From Astrothelium macrocarpum (lineage: Eukaryota > Ascomycota > Dothideomycetes > Trypetheliales > Trypetheliaceae), in NCBI GenBank assembly GCA_021030915.1, contig JAGEMR010000007.1:62001-126000 (forward strand): DNA of 64,000 nucleotides. The letters run 5' to 3'. Position numbers and translations under genes: made by a program. The notes under the pieces are model-generated. The model did not search any database. It was not told the DNA's origin and worked only from the letters and a program-made list of their open reading frames with translations. This document shows, in pieces, positions 44,031 through 54,979 of the stretch; within the stretch, counting starts at the first letter, position 1, and each line of letters starts with the position of its first letter.

Positions 44031-45372
44031 CTAAAGACTCGAAAAAAGCACAGTAATAATGAATTCGGCAACAATGGCAAAGGCTACAGCCAGTGTACTG
44101 ATACTGGTACCCGAAGCATCGTTTTTCGTCTTGCCGATTTCCCCATTGGCCAGGTCTCCACTCCCAAGATTGTGGAACATTGAGGATTCAGCTCCAAGAA
44201 TGTTGGTTGAACGCGCACCAGGACAGAAGATGACTTGGAAACCAGCGCCAGCAGGTACAATGAAGGTCGAAGTCTGGTCATCATACGCTAGAATACAGAT
44301 TAGTCTTGATACGTTTGTTTTAGGTTTTGCGAGAAATGAATTTTACCATAACTGTATACGTCTGGACACACAGACTTTGCCGCCTTACTGTAGTCGCCTG
44401 GCTGACATTTCTGAGGCGAATTATAATTTCCAGTACAACAATCCGAGTCATCCCGATATTTGGCGCAGGCAGAATAGCAAGGATTAAAGGCCGGTCTTTG
44501 AATATTGCTGTCAGGATAGGGATACACGCCGTCGCCTGGTTTTTGTGGGGGATCAACTTGTAAATCCCATGGACACCAATCGGAGACGTCATCGGCGGTG
44601 GTAGTAGTATCAAAAGGCAGAGGAGACGAAGAGTTGGTATTCAAAAAGTTGGCTTGACCATTGCTGTAAGGCCAGTAACTTGTATCAGGATTCATATTCC
44701 CCACCGAAGCTACACATGATGGATTCGTGACGTTTGGCGGAATGCTTTGGAGCGAAGAGTTTGAGCCAGTTTGGAGAACGATTGCAACGGGCAAGTTGTA
44801 TCCGTCTACCAAAGAGAGATCGTAATAGGTTTTTCCGTCGCCGCCATCCATGGTAAATTCGGCCAATGTCACAGGCACAGCGCCCTTTACAAATTCAGTT
44901 ACTACGAACTTTTTTTTTTGGCAGGAATAATCGGGTAACATACCGCACCCGAACATGAGACTTGAGAGTTGCAATCTCCCGTCTGACATGCCGGTCCTCC
45001 ATTTCCATTCGCAGCTCCATTTCCCGAGCTATCAAAACTACAATTTGTTCTGCCCCAAACTCTTCCTTGCCAGTCCCCCGAAACGGTGAAATTCTGCGTG
45101 TTACCCGGTTGTAGCTCGAAGCCGGTCTGGGACGGACCGCTGGTGCCTCCTTGAGTATTTATGCCAGGGTAGATGGTCTCTCCGCACCAATTGGTTATTA
45201 TGAGCGGGACATCGTTGCCGCCTGAGTTTTGGCGAGGGGCAATACGCCGGTCCATGTGATGGAATGCTTGAGCCTGAGGTATGCATTGGAGAACGGCGAG
45301 GACGATGAAGAGCAAATGCGATACGTGCAGCCAATGACGCCGGTGTTGATTTTTGAGAGGGCTGAATAACAT
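44031..45372 (-). CDS. GPI-anchored thaumatin-like protein
   Basis: Exons on the minus strand: 45372-44944, 44884-44347, 44287-44031; all phases agree and the product is 407 aa. Thaumatin-like proteins are Cys-rich, wall-associated and sometimes bind or cleave beta-glucans; the activity here is unknown. Seen: an N-terminal basic segment and signal helix (HLLFIVLAVLQCIPQAQA), VPLIITNWCGETIYPGI, WQGRVWGRTNCSF (thaumatin signature region), CQTGDCNSQVSCSGA, TLAEFTMDGGDGKTYYDLSL, DVSDWCPWDLQV and NPCYSACAKYRDDSDCC. After the domain comes a short linker and a hydrophobic C-terminus (LAVAFAIVAEFIITVLF) of the GPI type. A run of ten T on the plus strand lies in intron 1. Confidence 0.88.
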
Positions 45373-45975
45373 GTCGGTCCTGAGGAGTAGGTTGGGGATA
45401 GGTTCTACTTCGATCTGGCGCCCTGTCGGCGCCTCTCACTCTTTGCAAGATAGCCACGGGGTAGGAAATGTATCAATTAAAGATAGACTCTGAGGTGCCC
45501 ACACACAGTCGAGAGAGAAGAGTGTACAGGTGAAAGGGTCAGGATGAGGGAGGTTAAAAGAGGAAGAATTGGTTGGGGTGGACATGGTAGTGATTTGATG
45601 TCGATATCCAAGGCAGCACCCTGGTTGGATATGAGAGTGCAAGCTTCTGACGATCAGATCCATGAGGCAGGCGGGAATGAAGGCGCCAGGAACCAAGCAG
45701 CAAATTGATCGATTCGACGCGGAAGTTGCTCGCTTGACACATGCCCCTGCATATGGTACCAAGGTAGCCAACGTCGCTGCAGCTTGACGTAATCCACGTG
45801 CTCCATATGGATCCCTGGCGGGGTTAAACCCCACATTCCGCTCCGTAGCTGTTCTGGGTAAGCTCACGTTCAGGTAGCTGCCTAACATGATAGTCGACCT
45901 CTACACTTCGCGACACTTTGATCCTGCTGTCGAGTCAAAGCAAAGCACCTACAGACCTATCTCGAGCTGTTCGCC
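45373..45975. other. Divergent promoter, thaumatin-like (-) and M24B peptidase (+)
   Basis: 603 bp. Short open frames only; no motif assigned. Confidence 0.5.
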
Positions 45976-47986
45976 ATGGACTATGTCACAGACCAACTCG
46001 GAACCGAAGCTGATAAGCCCGAGTATTTGAATATCAACATTTCTTCCACTACATCTTTCGACAAATACCCTGCCAAACAGCATGCGAAACGAGTGGCCCA
46101 TAACCTTGGCGTTTCCCATGGCTTAATCTATCTGCAAGGCGGTGAAGTCGTCTTGCTCGATGACAGCGACCAAGCTCAACCTTTTCGGCAGAGACGCTAT
46201 TTCTATTATTTGAGCGGGTAATTCTCCCCACCGACTGATCTGAACATCCAACTCACATACGCTCAAGTGTTGATGAACCCGATTGCCATCTGACATATGA
46301 CATTGCCGAGGATCAATTAGTTCTCTATGTCCCAAAAATCACTGCTAAAAAAGTCGTTTGGAACGGCCGAGGTTCCAATGTAACCGAAGCCCTTGAGCGC
46401 TACGATATTGACAATGCCTTTTATGCCCCTGATCTTGTCAAAGATGTCGATAAGTGGGTGAAGAAACAAAGCGAGCCGGTCATATATATTCTGCATCCGG
46501 ATCAAGGTGTCCGGCCGATAAGTGGCCAAGCTGTCCGACTTAGAACTGGCCCGGTGAGAGATGTGGACAGTACAAAATTGCAAAAAGCCATAGATGCTGC
46601 CCGTGTCATCAAAGATACCCATGAAGTTGAATTGATAAAAAAGGCCAACGACATTTCCGCCGAAGCTCATGTCAAAGTCTTGCGAGACATCAAGCGACTT
46701 GCCAATGAGACGGAAGTAGAGGCCACTTTTCAGTACACATCCCTGGGCGACGGTGCCAAGCATCAAGCATACAACATTATTGCCGCTTCCGGAGAGAATG
46801 CAGCTGTGCTTCATTACAACAAGAATGATGAACCTCTCAAAGGTCGACAACTCATGTGTCTTGATGCGGGTGCAGAATGGAATTGCTACGCCAGTGATGT
46901 CACAAGAACATTTCCTCTTTCAGGAAACTGGCCATCTCGCGAGTCCCATAGCATCTACCGCATCGTATCGGAAATGCAAGAGACATGTATATCGAAGCTC
47001 AAACCTGGTATCCGCTATGTAGACCTGCAAATACTTGCCCACAAAATTGCTATCGAAGGCCTTCTGAAGCTTGGTATTCTCCAAAACGGAACTCTTGCCG
47101 AGATATTGGAAGCCGGAACTTCAGCTGCCTTCTTCCCACACGGTCTTGGACACCATGTCGGTCTTGAAGTTCACGATGTATCAGCTGTTCCTATCAATGC
47201 TGTACACTGGGCCGCTGTCGAACCATTTTCCGATGATCCCGCGTCATACTGGCATCTCAGAAACACAGAAGAGGCATTACGAGCATCAAAATGGTTCGAT
47301 GCACACCTTCTTCAACCGGATGCGCCTGGTCTAGAGGAAGGCATGGTGGTGACTGTGGAGCCCGGCATGTACGCCTTGCCGCCTTTTCATATAATCTTTT
47401 GTAAATTCTAAAGGAGACTGACCAGAACAGTTATTTTTCGCGATACGCTCTCAAGGAATCATACTTTGACCATCCCATTCATTCCAAATATATCAACAAG
47501 GAAGTAGTGGAACGCTACTTTGCCGTCGGTGGCGTCAGGATCGAAGATGACATTCTCATCACCAAGACCGGTTACCACAATCTCACTACTGCGCCAAAAG
47601 GCGGACATGAACTTGATTACATGAATATGACCCACCGGCAACTCCCTTGGCCCCCAAACCAATCGCCCGTCCCCCAGCGCTATAGCTACCAGATGGGCCG
47701 CTCTCGGCGTGAAGTTCAAAAGAGCTACTACAACATGCGCCAGACAAAGTATGATCCACAGTCACTGTCTAACGTATTGGCAAAACGCGAAAAAGTCGAC
47801 AGGCTTGGGGACCGATTCGAAGACGACGAGAAACCAGTGGCGCGTATGAATAGGGAAAAGGCACAGATTACGATTGAAGAGGCTCTAAGAAGGTTGACAA
47901 AGTTGAAAGCACACGAGGAGAAAAAGAATGCAGAAGAGGAGAAGACAGATGTTCCGTTGGCTTGGGACGAGGCTCCTTCGATTTGA
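45976..47986 (+). CDS. M24B metallopeptidase, Xaa-Pro aminopeptidase/prolidase-like
   Basis: Exons 45976-46217, 46268-47368, 47431-47986; 632 aa. It removes N-terminal residues ahead of proline or splits Xaa-Pro dipeptides, using two metal ions. Seen: an N-terminal creatinase-like domain (RRYFYYLSGVDEPDCHLTYD), then the pita-bread domain with ligands in LMCLDAGAEWNCYASDVTRTF (two Asp), HGLGHHVGLEVHD (His), VTVEPGIYFSRYA (Glu, restored across intron 2) and VRIEDDILITKTG (Glu). An insertion of about 35 aa after SAVPIN and a charged C-terminal extension of about 110 aa (QRYSYQMGRSRREVQKSYYN onward) make it longer than the usual 450-500 aa. Confidence 0.92.
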
Positions 47987-48331
47987 CAATCCGGGTTTGG
48001 CGTTCTCAAGTGATGGTTGGAAACTGACTTCTAGATGATGATATACGTGTATGTAGACGATACATTGACCAATGAGAGAACTCATTCTGGGTATCAAGCT
48101 TTTTTTAAAGCGAGCGACTGTCAAAACATATGCTCATGCCTCTCCTATTTGTGTGAGTATAAGCTACTGTAGCCAGCAGCAAAAGCAAGCTGCATGTCCC
48201 CGATATACCATATCGAAGTTACGAACCAAGTCTCAATCCAGTTTCCATGCCTACAAGTCTTGCCACCACCATTCCGATTTGAACATCCCCACATCCACCA
48301 ACAACGAAAGCGCCCACTCCCACACCCGCCT
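47987..48331. other. Convergent 3' flanks
   Basis: The spacer between the peptidase stop and the PRKRIP1-like stop. It turns strongly C-rich towards 48331. Confidence 0.55.
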
Positions 48332-48940
48332 TTAATCTTCATGGATCGTAATGCCCACCTCCTCCACCTGCTGCCCCTCCGCAATTCCATCCTCCCCTCC
48401 ATCCTCCCCTCCATCCTCCATCTCCTCCTCCCCCCCACCAACCCCATTCCCCACCTTCGTCTCCCTCCTCTCCTTATCCCGGCCCTCACCAGCAGCACCC
48501 CTCCCCTCACCCTTCCCCCCCCGTCTCTTCTCCCTCCTCCGTCGATTCCTCCCCGTCCTCTCCTCATCCCTCCTCCTCACCTCCTCCCTCTTCCCGACCC
48601 ACTCCTCCTGCCGCTCCTCGCGCTCCTTCTCGGCCTCCATGGCGCGCAACCGCTCGTACTCGCGCCGCCGGCTCGCCTTGTACACATGGAACTCGCCGCT
48701 GCCCGCCCCGGCGCTGCTGCCCTGCACGTTCGCCACAATCTCTGGCGGCGCCGGCGGGCCCGGCTTGTTGCGGTTGGAGCTGGACGCGTCGGTGCTGATG
48801 GGTCGCTCTGGGTGTGCGAAGAGGGTTGCGAGGGACGCGGCTTGGTTGCTGCTGGGTGAGGCCGGGCGGCGCCGTTTGAGCGGGCGGTGCGAGCGTGGGT
48901 CGGCGGAGGTGGGGATGGATTCCGGGATGGGTTCGGACAT
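48332..48940 (-). CDS. PRKRIP1-like (DUF1168) spliceosome-associated protein
   Basis: Single exon, 202 aa. PRKRIP1 is a small, largely helical nuclear protein found in catalytic spliceosomes; the fungal role is inferred from the family. Seen: a basic, Ser/Pro-rich N-terminus (RPLKRRRPASP), the family core VANVQGSSAGAGSGEFHVYK, then ASRRREYERLRAMEAEKERE and an Arg/Lys-rich helix (RTGRNRRRREKRRGGKG). The tail is Gly/Glu-rich. The coding strand goes from C-rich at the 5' end to G-rich at the 3' end, which probably explains the odd Pro-to-Gly/Glu composition. Confidence 0.87.
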   Translation of the reverse strand: MSEPIPESIPTSADPRSHRPLKRRRPASPSSNQAASLATLFAHPERPISTDASSSNRNKPGPPAPPEIVANVQGSSAGAGSGEFHVYKASRRREYERLRAMEAEKEREERQEEWVGKREEVRRRDEERTGRNRRRREKRRGGKGEGRGAAGEGRDKERRETKVGNGVGGGEEEMEDGGEDGGEDGIAEGQQVEEVGITIHED

Positions 48941-49293
48941 TTTGGAGAGGAGGGTGTTTTTTTTTTGGTGGGGTGGTGGGGAGGGTTTGTGGGGGCGATG
49001 CGTTGGGCTGGAGGAGATGATGCGTGAAGATTAAGGGGTGCGTTCAGCTTAGTGGATGAGAATAAACGTGGGAAAGATTTGACGTAGCGAAGACGGACTA
49101 GAATTTAGGTGAAGGCAAAGTGAGAAGCTTCATGTGACCTTGGCGATAGTGGCCAGAAGTTTCAAATGAGGTCAGCGAGAAGGGATGAAGCATGTGCGGG
49201 CAAACTGGTTTGGCCAAGAACGATAAGGTGGACAAACAGACTGAATCGTGCACTCAACAACCGTGTCTTTGGAAACCTCCTTATTGCTACACC
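48941..49293. other. Divergent promoter, PRKRIP1-like (-) and PGM-like (+)
   Basis: 353 bp with a run of nine T on the plus strand just upstream of the PRKRIP1-like start. No other feature. Confidence 0.5.
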
Positions 49294-51013
49294 ATGGGTA
49301 AACCACGAGTAGGTGCTGCTAAATCTTGTCAACATAATCAGCTACTGATCTATATCACAGATGATCATTTTGGTGCGTCATGCACAGTCCGAAGGGAACA
49401 AAAATCGTGAAATCCACCAAATGATCCCTGATCACCGTGTCAAACTCACTCAGGAGGGATGGAACCAAGTATGTCCTCTTTGCAGTCAAAGGTCGAGTTC
49501 AAAGTTACTAAACCCAACCATTCAGGCAGAAGACGCTGGCCGCCGTCTCAAGGGCATGCTTCGACCTGACGACACCCTTCAATTCTTTACATCCCCTTAT
49601 CGTCGGACTCGCGAGACCACACAGGGTATAATAAAGACGCTATGTGGAGAAGATGGCGCTCCTTCACCTTTTCCCCGACAAGCAGTCAAAATCTACGAGG
49701 AACCAAGACTACGTGAACAAGACTTTGGAAATTTCCAACCATGCTCCGCTGAGATGGAGAGGATGTGGCAGGAACGTGCCGATTATGGCCACTTCTTCTA
49801 CCGCATACCAAACGGAGAAAGCGCAGCAGATGCTTATGATAGGGTGAGCGGCTTCAACGAGAGTCTTTGGCGAAGTTTTGGCGAACAAGACTTTCCCAGT
49901 GTATGCGTGCTTGTTACTCATGGATTGATGACCCGCGTTTTTCTAATGAAATGGTGAGAAACGCTATCGATGAACAACTACATCTGCTAACAGCAATCTA
50001 GGTACCACTGGACTGTCGAGTACTTTGAAGACTTGCGCAATATCAACCACTGTGAATTCATCGTCATGAAAAGAAGCGAAGATAATGGCAAATACGCACT
50101 TCAAAATCAACTTCGAACCTGGTCTGATCTTAAACGTCGTGCTGCCGCTTCCGAGCCTCAGAGGAGCTCTACTGCCGTCACAAATAGTAATACAACAACC
50201 AGCAAACCTCCATCCTCTAATGGCCAATCTCACTCCCCTGTCGCCGCTCGCAAATGGGGTGGCTGTGCTCAAGGCTGCAATCACAACCAGATCAACTTTC
50301 CTCGCCGCACTCGCCGTCAAAACACCCAAGACTTCCAACAACCCACCCCATCTGTCCCCGAGGCCAACGAAAAAAGCGACCACCCCATCGCCTCCAAGAC
50401 CACCAGCACGACCGACACCTCGTCAGCCCCGAAGCCCCTCAACAACACTCCACCCGTCCTCACCGAAGAACCAAGCACCGACGACCCCAAATCCGACAAA
50501 GACGCCTCCGCCTTCGCCGACGGCGAAAACTCGCCCCTCTCCTCGCCCACCGCATCCCAACACCACCAGCTCCCGCTCCCCTCACGACACCACCACCACC
50601 ACCGGCCATCGATCCTCCGTCTCGGGCGCGACTTTGGCGGGTCGCGCTCCGGCGCCGTCACGCCCGCCGATGTCTTTAGCGACGACTCGGACTACTTTGG
50701 CTCGGAGCCGGCGTCGAGCGCGACCGCGACCAATGCCAACAATAGCAACAAGAAGGCGCTGCCGACGAATCTGGCGGCGATCACGAAGCGCCTGCGCCAG
50801 AAGCGGAGTAAGGCGGAGGGCAAGGGCGAGCAGGAGTGGGTGGAGGAGTCCGGGATGGGGAGCGGAGCGCGGGCGGATGCGCTGGGCGATCAGACGGATG
50901 AGGATAGTGATGTGGAGACTGGGGAGGAGACGCCGGGGACGGGGAGGTCGGCGCTGAGTGAGGTGGAGTTGGCGGAGATGAGGGATAAGAGTGTGCGAGG
51001 GAGTGTGTATTAG
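49294..51013 (+). CDS. Histidine-phosphatase (phosphoglycerate-mutase family) protein with long disordered tail
   Basis: Exons 49294-49308 (15 bp), 49361-49468, 49526-49953, 50002-51013; 520 aa. Branch-1 histidine phosphatases work through a phospho-His; the substrate is unknown, and a Det1-like (yeast YDR051C) trafficking role is one possibility. Seen: MIILVRHAQSEGNKN with His12 as candidate nucleophile, FFTSPYRRTRETTQG, REQDFGNFQP, IPNGESAADAYDR and LVTHGLMTRVFLMKW with the second active-site His. The fold ends near residue 215. The remaining 300 aa are Pro/Ser/His-rich, then acidic and Gly-rich, and probably disordered. The tail lies in a GC island (about 50300-51010) with its C/G switch near 50690. 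Confidence 0.87.
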
Positions 51014-51399
51014 CCCGGCGTTTTTCCTGCAAATTTTTGGCGTTTGGGTGAGCTGATTTTGTCTTTTCGAATAGAGGAGGGACGCTTGGGCGATAAGCCA
51101 CGGAAGATTGGGAGTAAGATCTGACAATGAAGAGGGACTAGACTGTAAGTAATTTGCATAGACTAATGGTATTGGTAGTTTGAATCTGTCTAATTCCTTG
51201 GTCTTTTGCTGAGGAGGGGGGAACGATTAAGTCCATCCCAGGTGACAGCACAGGGCATTCCCCCAGCAAGTCGCTACACCAGCCGGGTATCTTTCCCTCG
51301 TAAGCACCGTCAGCTATCCTCCTGCAGCCATCGACGAATAACACATTTTCCTTTTTTCTCACATTTCCTCAACCACGGCTAATCCTTCCAAACCTAAAT
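51014..51399. other. Convergent 3' flanks
   Basis: 386 bp between the PGM-like stop and the uS2 stop. Nothing further. Confidence 0.55.
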
Positions 51400-51870
51400 T
51401 TACCACTGCCCACCAGTAGCAGCACCAGTAGTGGTCTCGCCTTGTCCGTCCGCCGCCCATCCTTCATTACCCGTCTGTACTGCACCTCCACTAGCAGCCC
51501 AATCCGCACCATCAGCATCCCAACTCGCACCAGCAGCAGCTCCCGCCGTTCCCGATGGCGCGGCAAACGCACCACCCGTCGGACCGCCCTGCACCTCCCA
51601 CTCATTCGTGAATCCCGTATCCACAGCAGCAGCGCCCGCCTCATCGGCCCCAGGAGCCTTAGCCTCCTCCGTACCCGCGGAGTCCTTATTCTCCTCAGCC
51701 TCGGGATCGCGATAAAAGTACAGATCCGTCATGACATCCCAATCCACATCTCGCGACGCCAACGTGCCCCTCAACCTCAGCACCTCCCTCGCCAACATCC
51801 ACCACACCAGCCCGATGGCATGGCGGCCCTTGTTGTTGGTCGGGATGGCGACGTCGACGTACTCGGTGGG

Positions 51871-51904
<34 letters not shown>

Positions 51905-52475
51905 TTCACGTACGACGCCTCCTTGATGGCCTGCGCGTCCGTGCGCGGGTCCGTGACTATGATCAGTCGTGGCTCCTTGAACGAGCGTGTGATGTAGTTG
52001 GTGAAGTTGCCCGGGGTGAAGCGCCCCGCGATGGCGACGGCGCCGGTGTGGGCGGCGAATTTGAGCACGGCGCGCTGGCCGTAGGGGCGTGCGGAGATGA
52101 CGCAGATGTCGGCTGGGTTGTCAATGGCGACGATGATGCGTGCGGCGAGGATGATTTTTTCCCTTGGGAGGGGAGAGTTAGCGTTTGGGAGGGAAGAAGG
52201 TTGGGGAGTTTGGAATTAAAATATTGTTGGGAGTATCGGTTGTGCTTTTGAGTGGAGAAAGCATGTGGAGTTGCAAACAATTGACGGTGTCTGAATTTTG
52301 CATACCAAGTCTTTCCAATATTAATCACATTGACACCATCGGGGCGAGTCTTCCACAGGTAGGGCTCCATGTGAACCTGCAAGTTCTTGGATCCAAGATG
52401 ACAGCTTGCAGCCAACAGCATTTCAATGTCTTGGGAAGTGGCATTGAATGCCTGAGGAAAGTTGGCTGGCGCCAT
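51400..52475 (-). CDS. rps0: 40S ribosomal protein S0 (uS2)
   Basis: Exons on the minus strand: 52475-52306 and 52162-51400; 310 aa. A structural protein of the cytosolic small subunit, needed for 40S maturation. Seen: MLLAASCHLGSKNLQ, MEPYLWKTRPDGVNVINIGK, the junction-restored TWEKIILAAR, HTGAVAIAGRFTPGNFTNYI, EPRLIIVTDPRTDAQAI, SYVNIPVIALADTDSP and NKGRHAIGLVWWMLAREVL. An acidic, Ala/Gly/Trp-rich C-terminal tail follows, ending in repeated (D/E)WxxxG-like motifs as in eukaryotic uS2. Its start is only 231 bp from that of the divergent mitochondrial uS15 gene. Confidence 0.95.
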
Positions 52476-52706
52476 CCTGAGAGATGAGGAAAAGAGTTGT
52501 GGGTGAAATTCGACTAATTGATGGAGTGGGATTTTGATGAATTTCACGTCGGACCTCACTTCGCTAAAGACCGACTCGCGGGGTGAGGAGAAACATTTAT
52601 CCGCGCCCATCTTCGCCGGTAGAGCTTTGCATGCCTTATGTAAGCGATCATGTCTTTGGGTTGACTGGCGCAAAGAATTGTGAATGGGAAGACCCACGGA
52701 TCAGAA
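52476..52706. promoter_or_regulatory. Bidirectional promoter between cytosolic uS2 and mitochondrial uS15
   Basis: 231 bp separates the two divergent ATGs, so both promoters and both leaders must fit here. I did not find a motif I can name with confidence. Confidence 0.7.
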
Positions 52707-53766
52707 ATGCCCCCTCGAATATCATTATTTCAATGCTCTAGAGCTTTCAATGGTACAAACTACTGTCAACGAGCTCCGCCAATGCTAATTAAACCTCCCA
52801 GGTTTCTCAACAACTCCATCTCATATTCGCCCAAGTCCTGCGTTAAAGTCGTCCTACGTAAAATCTCGCCCGGCATCAACAGTTGCACAACGACGAAAGC
52901 GTCAAGATCCATATGCATTAGCACAGGCAAGGGCACGGAAAGCAGCCAACTTGTCGCGGCAAGAAGTACTTAAAAAGGAGAGAGCCATAGCTTTAGGAGA
53001 TCCAGTCCGAGGAATAACCACTCCATTTATTAAATCCTTTGATACTGGCATCCCATTACCAACGAACCCTCCACTAGAGACCACTCCAAATGAGGAAGGG
53101 CCTGATACATCTTCTCAATCTCCATCCGCTTCAAATGCTCCACAAGAAAACTACTTGAACTTTTCCTTGGCTCCGTATGAACTTGAGGAGTCATTGGCGC
53201 GGTCTGAAGCTCTTTCCACACCGGTAGAGCCACTGAACAGCCAGAGCCTTCTCAACGATACAAGTCATGAAGAAATCATGGAAAGGCACAAAACAGGACA
53301 TGCCAACGCAGCTGAAGCTCTCTCGCGCATCACCGCTTTAGCAAATTCCGGCTCCAAAGATCGTCTGCGTGCCAATATTGCACGATGTGTCGCCACCTTT
53401 GGTCGTCACGAAACCGACAAGACCCTTCCACCACGTAATCTTGCTCAGCCGATTGCTGTTTCCGACAATCCCAATCCACTGCAACCTGGTACACTTCCAG
53501 ATACACCACGAGCTGGGCCTGATACAGGCTCGTCAGAGGTGCAAATTGCCATTCTTACCGCCAAGATCCGAACACTAGCGAATGAGCTGGAAAGATCAGG
53601 CAAGACGGATAAAGTGAATAAAAGGAATTTGAGATTATTGGTGCATAGACGACAGAAGCATTTGGCGTACTTGCGGAAAAAAGAGAGGGGCGGGCCAAGG
53701 TGGCAGCACTGTATTGAAACGCTTGGGCTGACGGAAGGCACCTGGAGGGGAGAGATCAGCATGTAA
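52707..53766 (+). CDS. Mitochondrial ribosomal protein uS15m
   Basis: Exons 52707-52752 and 52802-53766; 336 aa. The 49-bp intron has a TGCTAAT branch site and its phase-1 junction restores MPPRISLFQCSRAFNGFSTT, a mitochondrial presequence. A Lys/Arg-rich segment (QRRKRQDPYALAQARARKAA) and a low-complexity middle follow. The S15 domain then covers the last 90 aa, with TGSSEVQIAILTAKIRTLAN, NKRNLRLLVHRRQKHLAYLR and RWQHCIETLGL. It belongs to the small subunit of the mitoribosome. The long N-terminal extension is typical of fungal mitoribosomal S15. Confidence 0.93.
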
Positions 53767-54059
53767 TTTTAGAGAAATTCCCCTGACTTGGCTTCCTTGG
53801 CAGGCAAACAGAGTGTAAAAGATGGCATAGAGGTAATGTGGCTTCTTTAGGCCGAATTACGATACCCTTGGATTCTCCCGTCTACTCCGAATGAACGAGC
53901 ATTGAAGGAAGAGTCGAGCGTATGAGTGAGGCATTGGATATCAAAAGTACAGAGAGACTTGTAAAAGGAACTTCTTGACGCCATGCCTTTTCTAGCTGCG
54001 ATATATGTACAAAGCATCTGATTGGAAAAAGAACAGATGCAGGATGCTACCCAGGTAGA

Positions 54060-54712
54060 TCATTGTTGTGCGCGATGGGAAAAGATTTGCCTTTTTCTAA
54101 GATGCACTGGAACCTCATTTTCGGGTGCGCCGGGAATGACTTTTTCTAATTTCTAAAAGAAGGGCAGTTAGCGGTTGAAGAAGAGTAGGATCAGAGATAT
54201 ACATACCAAACTGTCGTATACGCATTTGTTCAAAGGCCTCTCTGCCGGGCGACATTGCCATAGTTGGTGATTGTTGTTATCTAGACACTGCCAATGCTTC
54301 CTAAACTCTTCGAGGCAATGTTTGTTGATGTCTTCAAGCCTGTTTTTACTCCAATTAGAGTTCTAATACATCCAGTAGTGCTTGTCGAGGGTATATCATA
54401 CACGCTTGCTGCACATCTTGTTACCTTCCTCCCTTCCCTCATACACTCCAGCTCTCCCTTCCCGTTTGCTTCGGTCTTGCAGACCATATAATCATCATTG
54501 TAAGCCTTACATCTTGCACCGATGAAGAAAGAAGCGCTCATAAGCGGAGCAGAGCTAGCTCCTATTTCCTTTACTTTCGGAACGTCATCTGGGAGGGGTG
54601 TAGTGTCGATGAGGACTTGTTGGTTGAATCTGGGAAGGTCAATAAGCGATTGGAAGCTTCAGGGCTGCAAATTATTCTGCAGAATTCCCTACCTGGGCTG
54701 TCTTGCTGCCAT
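54060..54712 (-). CDS. NADH dehydrogenase (complex I) subunit NDUFA8-like, four CX9C motifs
   Basis: Exons on the minus strand: 54712-54693, 54629-54402, 54339-54207, 54152-54060; 157 aa, all phases agree. An accessory subunit on the intermembrane-space side of complex I, imported by the Mia40 route. Seen: PKVKEIGASSAPLMSASFFI, then four Cys-x9-Cys pairs: CKAYNDDYMVC, CMREGRKVTRC, CLEEFRKHWQC and CRPAERPLNKC. The C-terminus is VIPGAPENEVPVHLRKRQIF. It diverges from the Nup57/54 gene with 267 bp between starts. Confidence 0.94.
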
Positions 54713-54979
54713 GGTGACAGTGATACAAAGTAAAGACTCTATCCGAGCTTGGTGGAGGTTGAGCTATCTGTAAGTGGGTGTTTGTGAGGGACAGGGGCCT
54801 TGCACTTTCTTTCACCACTTCATTCACCATTCTCACCTGTTGACCATGCCCTCGCTGTCAGAGACACTTTGACAGCTCGATAGTTACCTCTTCTTTCAAA
54901 TTACTTGGATTGTATTTTTCGAACTCGCTTCCATCGCCCTCTCTCACGCAGCCTTCGCGATTTTCGCGACGCGTTCACC

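Noticed and set aside
48194..49034. Two plus-strand open frames of over 220 codons opposite PRKRIP1-like
   Set aside because: Products are Leu/Pro/Ser-rich shadows of strongly C-rich sequence, whereas the minus strand carries the recognisable VQGSSAGAGSGEFHVYK core.
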